NCBI RefSeq assembly: GCF_004101865.1
Contig: NZ_CP026118.1
Coordinates: 3,551,001-3,615,000 of the forward strand
Direction of reading: 5' to 3'
DNA length: 64,000 nucleotides
Source of the DNA: Halobacillus litoralis
GTDB taxonomy: Bacteria > Bacillota > Bacilli > Bacillales > Halobacillaceae
Shown here: piece by piece, positions 16,815 to 26,300 of the stretch
How positions within the stretch are numbered: position 1 is the stretch's first letter
How the letters are laid out: each line of letters starts with the position of its first letter
Position numbers and translations under genes: made by a program
Notes under the pieces: generated by a model
Told to the model about the DNA's origin: nothing
Seen by the model: the letters and a program-made list of their open reading frames with translations, nothing else
The model's database searches: none

Positions 16815-18362
16815 TTGGAAGCAAATATTAAAAAAAGCCATTTCATATACTGGGCCTCAGGCATTGTTTCCATTTGCGGCATCATATTTGAGGTATTGTT
16901 CGGTGCGTTAGGGTCTTACATATTGGGAGATGGTGTTAAACAGTATACACTCACAATCAGTTTATTTTTAACTGGAATGGGAATCGGAGCTAGTATCAGT
17001 GAACGTGTGATGAAAAACTTGATCGTCACTTTCATATGGATTGAATATCTCGTAGCATTGATTGGTGGTTTCTCGAGTTTTACAATGTTCGGTATGACCG
17101 CTTTTGCACCTTCAGGAACGGATGCCTTTTTCTTGTACTTAGTGACTTTCACCATCGGTGCGTTAACAGGATTGGAATTGCCTATCTTAATTCGTAAAGC
17201 CAATGAAATAGGAGTAGAGTTGAACCGGAGTACAGCTCGAGTGCTGTTTTCTGATTATGCAGGTGGCTTGATAGGTGGTTTGCTTTTTGCATTTTATTTA
17301 CGTCCTCAAATGGGGATGGTGAAAAGTGCTTTTTTTGTTGCATGCATCAATTTAGCTGTAGCTGTAGCGGTCCTGTATTTATTCCGCTCAGAGATTAACC
17401 GATACTTTATTCATGTAACAGGAGCTGTCGTGATTGGTGCTCTTTTAATAGCAGGTTTATTTTTTGGTGAAGAGATGGCCTTTTCCTTTGAACAGAAACT
17501 TTATAAAGATCCGATTATCCATATGGAAGATAGCGCTTATCAAAAAGTCATTCTAACCAAAGAACAAGGAGATACACGCTTGTATTTGAACGGTTCCCTT
17601 CAATTCAGTTCAACAGACGAGCATCGTTATCACGAAACGCTCGTTCACCCACCTGTTTCGTATGCCGAAAGCAGGGAGGATGTGTTGATACTGGGTGGAG
17701 GAGACGGTCTTGCCGCAAGGGAGTTATTACGTTATGAAGATGTGGAAAATATCACACTCGTGGATTTAGACCCGGCGGTCACAGATCTGGCCATGAACAA
17801 TTATCATTTGCTGCAAATCAATGAGGACTCATTGTCAGATGAGCGTGTCGATGTGTTAAACCAGGATGCTTTTAAATTTCTGGAGCAGTCAGATAAGTTC
17901 TATGATGTCATTCTTGTAGATTTGCCGGACCCCAATAATGAGAGTTTGAATAAGCTTTATACAAAGGAATTTTATTCATTATTAAGAAATCATTTAATAC
18001 CAGGTGGAGCTGCGATGATTCAGGCCACCAGTCCATTATTTGCAACTGATGTTTATTGGACTATAGATGAAACGGTAGCATCAACAGGACTTTATACAGA
18101 GAATTTCCACGTGGATGTCCCTAGCTTCGGCAACTGGGGATTTGTTATGGCCAGCCGTTCTCCTATTGAGGTGGATGATATAGAGCTTTCTTTAGAAACA
18201 CGTTTTTTGACTGAAGATGTACTTCAATCAATGACTGTGTTTGGAAAAGATGAAGACAGGGAAATCTTGAATAATGAAGGCGAACCTATTCCATTGGAGC
18301 CTAACACATTAATCGATCCTCATTTAATCCAGAAGTACGAGAAAGCATGGCAAAATTATTGA
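16815..18362 (+). CDS. Membrane-fused spermidine synthase homologue
   Basis: 515 residues from TTG 16815 (GTGGAGTG upstream). Residues 1-215 hold about seven membrane helices. The C-terminal half is a polyamine aminopropyltransferase: HRYHETLVHPP, SAM-site motif LILGGGDGLAARELL, VDLDPAVTDLA and the catalytic-loop VDLPDPNNESLNKLY...EFY. Key acidic residues look intact, so it probably uses decarboxylated SAM, but the acceptor is unknown. Last gene of the PspA cluster. It is distinct from the soluble SpeE; the speD product at 51 kb could supply its donor. Membrane placement suggests an acceptor at or in the membrane. Confidence 0.85.
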   Translation: MEANIKKSHFIYWASGIVSICGIIFEVLFGALGSYILGDGVKQYTLTISLFLTGMGIGASISERVMKNLIVTFIWIEYLVALIGGFSSFTMFGMTAFAPSGTDAFFLYLVTFTIGALTGLELPILIRKANEIGVELNRSTARVLFSDYAGGLIGGLLFAFYLRPQMGMVKSAFFVACINLAVAVAVLYLFRSEINRYFIHVTGAVVIGALLIAGLFFGEEMAFSFEQKLYKDPIIHMEDSAYQKVILTKEQGDTRLYLNGSLQFSSTDEHRYHETLVHPPVSYAESREDVLILGGGDGLAARELLRYEDVENITLVDLDPAVTDLAMNNYHLLQINEDSLSDERVDVLNQDAFKFLEQSDKFYDVILVDLPDPNNESLNKLYTKEFYSLLRNHLIPGGAAMIQATSPLFATDVYWTIDETVASTGLYTENFHVDVPSFGNWGFVMASRSPIEVDDIELSLETRFLTEDVLQSMTVFGKDEDREILNNEGEPIPLEPNTLIDPHLIQKYEKAWQNY

Positions 18363-18393
18363 ATGAGGAATCTTTATTAGAGGAGTGGTATGG

Positions 18394-19074
18394 ATGGAAG
18401 TATCTTATCATGGTCATTCAGTAGTAAAAGTGAAAGCGAATGGTAAAACGATTTTATTTGATCCGTTCATTTCAGAAAATGGCAATACGGATTTGAATGC
18501 AGATCAAGTGGAAGCAGATGTCATCTTGCTTACCCACGGTCACAATGATCATGTCGGAGACACTATAGATATTGCAAAACGAAATGATGCCCAAGTAATT
18601 GCACCGTTTGAATTAGCTACTTACTTAGGGAATAAAGGGTTGAACGCTCATCCTATGCATATTGGTGGAGGGCATGAGTTTGATTTCGGTCATGTCAAAT
18701 TCACCCAAGCCTTCCATGGTTCTGCATATACAGAAGAGGATGGAACGATCGTTTATACAGGTATGCCCACAGGAATTCTTCTTACCGTAGATGGAAAAAC
18801 CATCTATCATGCTGGAGACACTGGGCTCTTTTCTGATTTGAAGTTGATTGGTGAGCGTAACGATATAGATTTAGCCTTTTTACCAATTGGAGACAATTTC
18901 ACGATGGGACCAGAGGATGCTTTGACAGCTGCTGAGTGGGTTGGAGCAAAACAGGTGGTTCCTATCCACTACAACACATTTGATTTAATCAACCAGGATG
19001 GTGAAGCGTTCGCTGCCAAGGTAAAACCTGGAAAAGGGACAGTACTGGAACCGGGTGATTCATTAGAACTGTAA
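18394..19074 (+). CDS. ytkL: UPF0173 metal-dependent hydrolase
   Basis: 226 residues from ATG 18394 (AGAGGAGTGG upstream). Metallo-beta-lactamase fold: metal-binding HGHNDHVGD at about residues 49-57, then HAGDTG and a late VPIHYNTFD. Matches the YtkL/UPF0173 family, a soluble hydrolase of unknown substrate. In B. subtilis it lies near ytoI and ytpI as here. Terminator follows. Confidence 0.88.
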   Translation: MEVSYHGHSVVKVKANGKTILFDPFISENGNTDLNADQVEADVILLTHGHNDHVGDTIDIAKRNDAQVIAPFELATYLGNKGLNAHPMHIGGGHEFDFGHVKFTQAFHGSAYTEEDGTIVYTGMPTGILLTVDGKTIYHAGDTGLFSDLKLIGERNDIDLAFLPIGDNFTMGPEDALTAAEWVGAKQVVPIHYNTFDLINQDGEAFAAKVKPGKGTVLEPGDSLEL

Positions 19075-19085
19075 TTTAGGATTAT

Positions 19086-19121
19086 AGAAACCGTCTGTCT
19101 TCTAAAGACAGACGGTTTCTC
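19086..19121 (+). terminator. Terminator after ytkL
   Basis: AGAAACCGTCTGTCT pairs perfectly with AGACAGACGGTTTCT. Confidence 0.85.
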
Positions 19122-19305
19122 TATTTGCTGGCCAATGAGAGGCACTGGAAAATAATTCATGAATTTGGTGGAGGTTTGTGTGTTAAGTTGATGTACTATA
19201 TGTCGTACAATTCTATCATGGAAGAAATTGCAGAAAAACTGTATCAGTTGTATAATAACAATAACAGAGGATTTGATTAGTACAGTTAGAAAGATTGGTG
19301 GACAT

Positions 19306-20619
19306 ATGGCTACAAAACACGAACAAATACTTGAGCACATTGAGTCGCTTTCTGTTGGAAGTAAAATTTCTGTCCGACGCATTGCTAAGGCATTGAATGT
19401 CAGTGAAGGTACTGCCTATCGGGCAATAAAGGAAGCGGAAAATCAAGACCTGGTCAGTACCATGGAACGTGTAGGGACCATCAGAATTGAAAAAAAGAAA
19501 AAGGAAAACATCGAGCGTTTGACGTTTGCAGAAATCGTCAATATCGTTGATGGTCAAGTCCTAGGTGGTAGAGAAGGCTTGTATAAAACATTAAGCAAAT
19601 TTGTAATTGGTGCCATGAAGCTTGAAGCCATGATGCGATATACAGAAGCGGGTTCATTACTTATTGTCGGTAACCGCACAAATGCTCATGAACTCGCCGT
19701 TAAAGAAGGTGCGGCTGTCTTAATTACTGGTGGATTTGATACAAGTGAGGCAGTTAAAAAGCTTGCAGATGAGAAACAACTGCCTGTCATATCTACAAGC
19801 TATGACACTTTTACTGTGGCAACAATGATAAACAGAGCGATCTATGATCAACTGATAAAAAAAGAAATTGTACTTGTGGATGATATCTATACGGCATTTG
19901 ACGACTCGAAATATTTGTTGACCACAGATCCTGTAGCTCGCTGGCACAACTTCAACGATGAAACAAACCATAGTCGATACCCGGTTGTAGATCAACAAAA
20001 TCGGGTGGTAGGGATTGTTACATCTAAAGATGTGATCGGTAAAGACAAAGAAATGAAAATAGATAAAGTGATGACTCGTAATCCGATGACTGTGCACGCA
20101 AAAACATCCTTGGCTAATGCCGCCCATGTCATGGTATGGGAAGGGATCGAATTGATGCCTGTCGTGGATCCATCACAAAAATTACAAGGAATCATTTCGA
20201 GACAGGATGTTTTGAAAGCATTACAAAATATTCAACGCCAACCACAAGTGGGTGAAACCATTGATGACCTGGCTACGAACAGGATGGAAGCAATTGAAAC
20301 GGAAGAAGAGGCTCATAAATGGAGCACACGAGTGACGCCGCAAATGACGAACCAATTGGGGACGATGTCTTACGGTGTTTTTATATCATTAATCACAGAA
20401 GCATCCAGTCGGTTACTTAGGAAATATAAAAAAGGGGATTTAGTAGTAGAAAATATTTCTGTTTACTTTATCAAACCTGTGCAAATCGAAAGTGAAATCG
20501 AAATTAAGCCGCAAATTTTAGAGGTTGGTCGTAAATTCGCTAAAGTCGATATTGAAGTCCATCATGGTAAATCTATTGTAGGTAAGGCTCTCTTGATGGC
20601 TCAATTGATCGATCGATAA
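19306..20619 (+). CDS. ytoI: HTH-DRTGG-CBS-hotdog regulator YtoI
   Basis: 437 residues from ATG 19306. An N-terminal winged-helix-like segment (residues 1-65, VRRIAKALNVSEGTAYRAIKEAE), a DRTGG domain (about 70-185), a pair of CBS domains (about 190-310; HSRYPVVDQQNRVVGIVTSKDVI and ELMPVVDPSQKLQGIISRQDV regions) and a C-terminal hotdog thioesterase-like domain. This composite is the YtoI family; CBS pairs usually sense adenine nucleotides, so it is a likely energy- or nucleotide-responsive regulator. The ribosome binding site is weak (GATTGGTGG). Target genes unknown. Confidence 0.88.
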   Translation: MATKHEQILEHIESLSVGSKISVRRIAKALNVSEGTAYRAIKEAENQDLVSTMERVGTIRIEKKKKENIERLTFAEIVNIVDGQVLGGREGLYKTLSKFVIGAMKLEAMMRYTEAGSLLIVGNRTNAHELAVKEGAAVLITGGFDTSEAVKKLADEKQLPVISTSYDTFTVATMINRAIYDQLIKKEIVLVDDIYTAFDDSKYLLTTDPVARWHNFNDETNHSRYPVVDQQNRVVGIVTSKDVIGKDKEMKIDKVMTRNPMTVHAKTSLANAAHVMVWEGIELMPVVDPSQKLQGIISRQDVLKALQNIQRQPQVGETIDDLATNRMEAIETEEEAHKWSTRVTPQMTNQLGTMSYGVFISLITEASSRLLRKYKKGDLVVENISVYFIKPVQIESEIEIKPQILEVGRKFAKVDIEVHHGKSIVGKALLMAQLIDR

Positions 20620-20634
20620 GAAAAAATACGAGAA

Positions 20635-20864
20635 GCCTCGTCCAACCTCGACAAGCTTAAGAACGTCCGTAAAGTGAAGTGGTTGATCTTCACGGAAGGG
20701 ACGGACTTAAGACCTCGAGAGGTCAGGCGCTGTAGCTGGAAGATTCAAATGCGAAAGCGCCTCGTTCAACCTCGACAAGCTTAAGAACGTCCGTAAAGTG
20801 AAGTGGTTGATCTTCACGGAAGGGACGGACTTAAGACCTCGAGAGGTTAGGCGCTGTAGCTGGA
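20635..20864. repeat. Tandem pair of a 124-bp-period palindromic repeat
   Basis: Two nearly identical units (20635-20740 and 20757-20864), offset by 124 bases. Each is a long imperfect hairpin: GTCCGT..GTGAAG pairs with CTTCAC..GACGGAC around the loop TGGTTGAT, extended by CTTAAG and by an outer CCTCG/CGAGG, GCGCCT/AGGCGC. Units end GGCGCTGTAGCTGGA. No ORF spans them. Confidence 0.9.
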
Positions 20865-20911
20865 GGGGATGGGCAGCCTGAGGTGCAACCGTGTTTTATT
20901 CTGGACCAAAA

Positions 20912-20937
20912 AAAGTCGCTGAGAGAACAGCGACTTG
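20912..20937 (-). terminator. Terminator of ytpI
   Basis: AAGTCGCTG pairs with CAGCGACTT; read on the minus strand the stem is followed by a T7 run. Confidence 0.85.
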
Positions 20938-20947
20938 AGAAAGGCCT

Positions 20948-21250
20948 TTACGATTGCGGACTTGCTTGCTGCTTTTGATATTCTGCTTGATAATGTTTAC
21001 TTGCTTTCCATCCTAAGCGTGATTGGGATATGCCTATGAGAATGAACAAGATTCCGATAAACAAAGAAATTTTTGTTTGGTAGAATACATATTGGTTGAT
21101 ACCAAAAAAGAAAATGAAACTACCTAGAAATATCTTTGATTTGCTATTCAAATATTGTTGTGTCAAAGAGTCTTTGGATCGAATAATCATCACTTTGTAG
21201 TAAATATAAAGCAGCAAGGACACTAATATAAGGATTGGAAAAATAATCAT
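20948..21250 (-). CDS. ytpI: YtpI-like small membrane protein
   Basis: 100 residues with three hydrophobic segments (IIFPILILVSLLLYIYYKV, KIFLGSFIFFFGINQYVFY and ISLFIGILFILIGISQ). The order ytoI, ytpI (opposite strand), nrnA is that of B. subtilis, and length and topology fit YtpI. Function unknown. GGAG precedes the ATG on the minus strand; the gene has its own terminator and diverges from nrnA. Confidence 0.8.
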   Translation of the reverse strand: MIIFPILILVSLLLYIYYKVMIIRSKDSLTQQYLNSKSKIFLGSFIFFFGINQYVFYQTKISLFIGILFILIGISQSRLGWKASKHYQAEYQKQQASPQS

Positions 21251-21375
21251 ATTTAATCGACTCCTGAAGTTAAAGATTTTCTATCTTATTGTAGCTTGTT
21301 TGAGGTAAAAAGGCTACCAGTGTGCTGACTTATATAATTTAATATCGACTAATAATAGAGAGGGAGCGCTTTTCT

Positions 21376-22332
21376 ATGTGTAAACAATCAATTGTAAAGG
21401 CCATTAAAGGTCACTCAACCATCGTCATACATCGTCATGTTCGCCCAGACCCTGATGCTTATGGGTCTCAAGCCGGTCTTGCGAAATTAATTCAGGCTAC
21501 ATTTCCAGAGAAAGACGTCTATATCACAGGAGCAGGGGAGCCTACTTTAGATTTCCTGGTCACTATGGATGAAGTTCCAGATGAAGCATACAGTGGTGCG
21601 CTTGTGATCGTATGCGACACTGCCAATCAAGCTCGGATTGATGACCAGAGATATGATAAAGGGGATATGCTTATAAAAATCGACCACCACCCCGTGGTTG
21701 ATGATTATGGAGATATTCAATGGGTCGATACAAATGCAAGCTCTACATCTGAAATGATTTTTCAGTTATATACGGAAATGTCAGACGCAGGTTTTGTATT
21801 GCATGATGAAGCAGCCCGTTTGATTTATGCTGGAATAGTCGGAGATACAGGGCGCTTTTTGTTTCCAAGCACGACCAAAAGGACGTTATCCTATGCTGCA
21901 GAATTAGTGAATTATAAATTTGACCGCCCTTTTCTTTACGACGAAATGTACAAAACCCCTATCCATGTAGCAAAACTGAAAGGATATGTACTCCAAAACT
22001 TTACGGTTCACCCAGAAGGTTATTCCACGGTACGTTTAGATAAAGAAACATTGGATAAATACGGCGTCGCTCCTTCTGAAACAAGTCAGTTAGTTGGTCT
22101 ACTTGGCGATATTGAAGGGATTTTAGCGTGGGCATATTTTGTAGAAGAAGAAGATAATATACGGGTAAGGTTACGTTCTAAAGGCCCCGTCATCAATACC
22201 GTGGCGGCTAATCATAATGGTGGCGGGCACCCGATGGCTTCTGGGGCTTCTGCTTCTTCCTGGGAGGAAACAGAGGAAGTTGCCGCAGAGTTAAAAGAAG
22301 TGTGTATTCAATACAAAAAAGAGCAGGGTTAA
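21376..22332 (+). CDS. nrnA: Oligoribonuclease / pAp phosphatase NrnA
   Basis: 318 residues. DHH/DHHA1 phosphoesterase that degrades 2-5 nt RNAs and dephosphorylates 3'-phosphoadenosine 5'-phosphate. Motif I RPDPDAYGS, a DTAN motif II, motif III IDHHPVVDD and the DHHA1 glycine motif GGGHPMASG are all intact. ATG follows GAGAGGGAG. Convergent with ytrI; the coding end contains half of the shared terminator. Confidence 0.93.
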   Translation: MCKQSIVKAIKGHSTIVIHRHVRPDPDAYGSQAGLAKLIQATFPEKDVYITGAGEPTLDFLVTMDEVPDEAYSGALVIVCDTANQARIDDQRYDKGDMLIKIDHHPVVDDYGDIQWVDTNASSTSEMIFQLYTEMSDAGFVLHDEAARLIYAGIVGDTGRFLFPSTTKRTLSYAAELVNYKFDRPFLYDEMYKTPIHVAKLKGYVLQNFTVHPEGYSTVRLDKETLDKYGVAPSETSQLVGLLGDIEGILAWAYFVEEEDNIRVRLRSKGPVINTVAANHNGGGHPMASGASASSWEETEEVAAELKEVCIQYKKEQG

Positions 22333-22350
22333 TTGTCCATCCTGCTCTTA
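22315..22350. terminator. Bidirectional terminator between nrnA and ytrI
   Basis: AGAGCAGG pairs with CCTGCTCT, with an A run before and TTA after. The left arm is inside the last nrnA codons. Confidence 0.7.
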
Positions 22351-22357
22351 TCATTAC

Positions 22358-22855
22358 TTATCTAACTAATTTAATCTCTAAATTCAAAGTTACAACTTCT
22401 GAAACAATCAACCTGGTGACTTTCAATTCATAAGTGAAGTCGTCTACCACATAATTTTTATTTTCTACGGTAGAGATCATCAAATCCACCTGATCGGCTA
22501 TAACCGTGATGTCTTTGCCTGGTATAGTAGAAAGTTGGTCTTTGACCAGTGTGGTAAGTTGATGTTGTGTCAGTAAATCGACTTCAAGTTTTTTAGCATT
22601 TGTATAAGAGACGGCCAGGTCTGTTACAGTCAAAGGCTTCTGGTCTGTCCCTTGTTCTTGATTATTTAGTAACCCTTCGTATTTCGCCTCCAATTCACTC
22701 ATTTTTGCTGTCATTTCGATATGCTCTTCTGTGTATTTTTCTTGAAGCTCGCCGTGGATGTAAATAAAGACTGCATACCCGATTACAGCTCCCAGTACTA
22801 TTCCTGCAAATAAGCGTCTCCATTCTTTTTTTTTGTGATAATGAGGAAAATGCAA
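22358..22855 (-). CDS. ytrI: Sporulation membrane protein YtrI
   Basis: 165 residues: a basic N-terminus, one membrane helix (about residues 14-32, LFAGIVLGAVIGYAVFIYI), then a coiled-coil stretch and a polar C-terminal domain. With ytrH directly upstream (one-base junction) it matches the B. subtilis sporulation pair ytrHI, which is under sigma-E in the mother cell. The function in the spore envelope is not biochemically defined. Confidence 0.85.
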   Translation of the reverse strand: MHFPHYHKKKEWRRLFAGIVLGAVIGYAVFIYIHGELQEKYTEEHIEMTAKMSELEAKYEGLLNNQEQGTDQKPLTVTDLAVSYTNAKKLEVDLLTQHQLTTLVKDQLSTIPGKDITVIADQVDLMISTVENKNYVVDDFTYELKVTRLIVSEVVTLNLEIKLVR

Positions 22856-23188
22856 TTAAATCACCTCATCCCCCAACAACCATTCAAAAAGAAGCAATGC
22901 TGCTTTTACTCCACCCATTGCTGCTACGATAATCATAATTTGTTTAAAAATATCAAATGTGGAACCATCAAAGATCCCCTTCTCAAAATTACTGATTGCA
23001 TCGAAAGTCCCCCCGATTGCCGCTACAATTGCCCAAATTCTCAAACCTTTAGCTATACGGAACATAGAAGTAAGGGGGGCTTCTCCTGTGATATAACTCC
23101 CGATACTTCCGATGATTGTTCCTCCTACAATGACGCCGAAAGCGATAAAGAAGCATTGGATCATGGATATAACTAAACGATCTTCCAT
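22856..23188 (-). CDS. ytrH: Sporulation protein YtrH
   Basis: 110 residues with four hydrophobic segments and small-residue motifs (VGGTIIGSIGSYITGE, VAAIGGTFDAI, VAAMGGVKAALLLFEW). First gene of the ytrHI unit, abutting ytrI. AGAGGGAC upstream of the ATG serves as ribosome binding site. Divergent from dnaE, as in B. subtilis. Confidence 0.87.
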   Translation of the reverse strand: MEDRLVISMIQCFFIAFGVIVGGTIIGSIGSYITGEAPLTSMFRIAKGLRIWAIVAAIGGTFDAISNFEKGIFDGSTFDIFKQIMIIVAAMGGVKAALLLFEWLLGDEVI

Positions 23189-23267
23189 CTTGTCCCTCTT
23201 TTCGCCAGCTTGATTTGGTCCTCTATAGTAAGAATTATTCTTCTCTCTCTCTATTTATGCAGAAGTC

Positions 23268-23296
23268 TTTCATCATGACTCAAGACTAGCTATAAT
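23268..23296 (+). promoter_or_regulatory. Probable sigma-A promoter of dnaE
   Basis: TTTCAT, 17 bases, perfect TATAAT, with +1 about 20 bases before the dnaE start. Confidence 0.5.
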
Positions 23297-23320
23297 TTAA
23301 ATGAAAGAAGGTGTACGTAA

Positions 23321-26300
23321 ATGACTTTTACCCATTTGAATGTTCAAAGCGGCTATAGCCTGATGAATAGCACGGTAAAAACCCGCTCATTGGTGCAGAG
23401 GGCTAAAGAATTAGGGTTTGGTGCGATTTCTTTGACCGATGAAAACACCTTGAGCGGCGCGGTGTCTTTTTATCAAGAATGTAACAATCAAGGTGTCAAA
23501 CCAATCATAGGTTTGAAAACAACGGTCGAGGATCGATCTCTTCTTTTCCCTGTGATTATGTTGGCTAAAAACTCACAGGGATATCGAAATTTATTGAAAA
23601 TCACCACTTATGTTCAAACAAACGCCACAAACATATCTCTTGAAGAACTGGGTTCACGGAAAGATGGTTTGATCGTCATCCAAATGACTGCCTCATCACC
23701 GTGGGCAGACACCATAGCTAATCGGATGTTTTCAAGGATTGACGATTCATTGATTCGGTGGTTAGACATGTTTGGAGAAGACCATTTTTATATGAGTATT
23801 CAGGATCGTGATTTGCATGCTGAACGACAAATGCATCAGCCTTTGCAGGAATGGGTAGAATCTAAGGGGATCCGTGTGGTTGCTATTGGAGATGTGCGTT
23901 ATTTACATAGCGAAGACGCAGCAGCTTATCAATGTTTGAGAGCAATCGATGAAGGGGCTCGTTACAGCCCGCAGGTTAACCGCAGCTATCAGTATTTGAA
24001 ATCTGGCGAGGAAATGGAAAATTTCTTTGGTGAATGGTGGCCGGAAGTTTTATCAGCCACACAAGAGATTGTGGAGCGTTGTAACTTGGAATTGAACTTG
24101 AATCAACAACTCCTTCCAGCTTACCCCACCCCATATGGCGAAACCCCGGATGCGTATTTGCAAGATTTATGTGAGAAGGCATTGGTGAAAAAATTCGGAT
24201 CTGAAGATGAGAAAGCTGTAGAGAGGCTTAGTCACGAGCTGAATGTGATTCAATCAATGCAATTCAGTGACTATTTTCTCATTGTCTGGGATTTTATATC
24301 CTATGCAAGAAAGCAAGGAATTCATGCAGGTCCAGGACGTGGCTCTGCGGCTGGTTCGATTGTCGCTTATTTATTGGATATCACTCAAGTAGATCCATTA
24401 AAGTATGGCTTGTTGTTTGAACGGTTCTTGAATCCTGAGCGTGTTACTATGCCGGATATTGACATTGATTTCCCCGACTATCGCAGAGATGAAGTGATCG
24501 CATATGTGAGTGAAAAGTACGGAAAAGATCACGTAGCTCAAATCAGTACATTTGGGACTTTTGCTGCGAGGAGTGTTTTGAGGGAATTATTTAAAGTTTT
24601 GGCGGTTGATGAAAGTGATGCCTCCTTCATTCTTTATCAAATTCCTAAAAATACCAGTGATACACTAATTGAAATCGTAAAAAAGTCGGAGGAATTGAAA
24701 GATTATATCCGAAATTCAGATCAGCTTCAGTTTCTCTTTAAAATTGCGACAAAGTTGGAGGGGCTTCCGCGTCATATATCAACACACGCAGCAGGTGTTG
24801 TATTAAGTGAAGAGCCGTTAACTGAGTACACTCCTCTTATGAATGGCCAGGGGGACGTTCATCTTACTCAAATGGCTATGGGTGATTTAGAAAAGATCGG
24901 TTTATTGAAAATTGATTTTCTGGGTCTCAGGAATCTTTCGTTTATAGAGAAGTTGGAAAATACAATCAGGAAATATAGTAAACAAAAGTTTTCAGTGAAA
25001 GATCTCCCTCTTAATGATGGGAAAACATTCGATTTACTTAAACAAGGCCGTACAAATGGTGTTTTTCAATTAGAATCCAAAGGAATGAAAGGGGTTCTAA
25101 CCAGACTTAAACCCTCACACTTTGAAGATGTTGTTGCCGTGAATGCTTTATATAGGCCGGGCCCTATGGATTATATACAAGACTATATCAAGAGGAAACA
25201 TGGAAATATGGAATATGGTTTTCCACATCCTGACTTAAAAGGGATATTAGGTCCGACTTTTGGGGTGTTGATCTATCAAGAGCAGATCATGCAGGTAGCC
25301 AGACGAGTTGCAGGGTACTCATTAGGTGAAGCGGATCTATTAAGGAGAGCTATCAGTAAAAAACAAGGGGATATATGGTCGAACGAGCGGGATAAGTTTA
25401 TTGCCGGTTGCAAAAAGAAGGGTTATGAAGAATCTGTTGCCACCGAACTTTTTGATTGGATTGTGAAATTCTCGAACTATGGTTTTAACAGGAGCCATGC
25501 GGTGGCATACAGTTTGATTTCATATTGGTTAGCTTTCATTAAAGCCCACTATCCTTCTCATTTTTTAGCAGAGTTGATGAATGCTAATATCGGAGACCGG
25601 GATAAAGGGACTATATATATTCGAGAAGCCCGGGAGATGAATGTGAAGGTGAACGCTCCCTCGATCAATCGCAGTCATATCTTGACTCGGGATGATAAAG
25701 GAGAGATAAGAATGGGGCTCTTGGCCATCAAAGGACTCGGCTACCAAGCTGCTCAGGCTATCGTTGATGGAAGGGTTGATGGACCATACAAAAGCCTGAA
25801 CGACTTCTGTCTAAGGCTGGATGATAAAGCTGTTTCAAGGTCAGTCATCGAAGCATTGATCATATCCGGCGCCTTTGATGAATTGCATCAAAATCGGGCG
25901 AGTTCTCTGGCAAGTATTGATCAGGCCCTCGAGCAGGGGGAATTATTTAAAGAATTTCAAGATCAACCAGGCTTTTTCGGTACAGATATTGAGATGGGGA
26001 TGGTAGAGGTGGATCCATTTCCTCCTTTGAAGGAGTTATCGATGGAAAAAGAAGTGCTTGGTGCTTATATGTCTGAACACCCATTGGGACATCACCGCAA
26101 TGCGTTACGCAGCAGAGGAATGATTTCCCTCTATAAGGCCGATCAGTTGAAATCAAAGAGGAAGTTAGTCACAGCTGTTGTTCTCGAAAGTTTCCGTGAG
26201 ATCAGAACAAAAAGAGGAGACTCGATGTCCTTTGTAACCATTAGTGATGAGACTGCTGAAATGGAGGCTGTTTTGTTTCCTGAGGCATATCGAAATGTGA

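Noticed and set aside
23189..23290. Sigma-E promoter for ytrHI
   Set aside because: A CATAAAT-like -10 can be picked on the minus strand, but no acceptable -35 at the right spacing.
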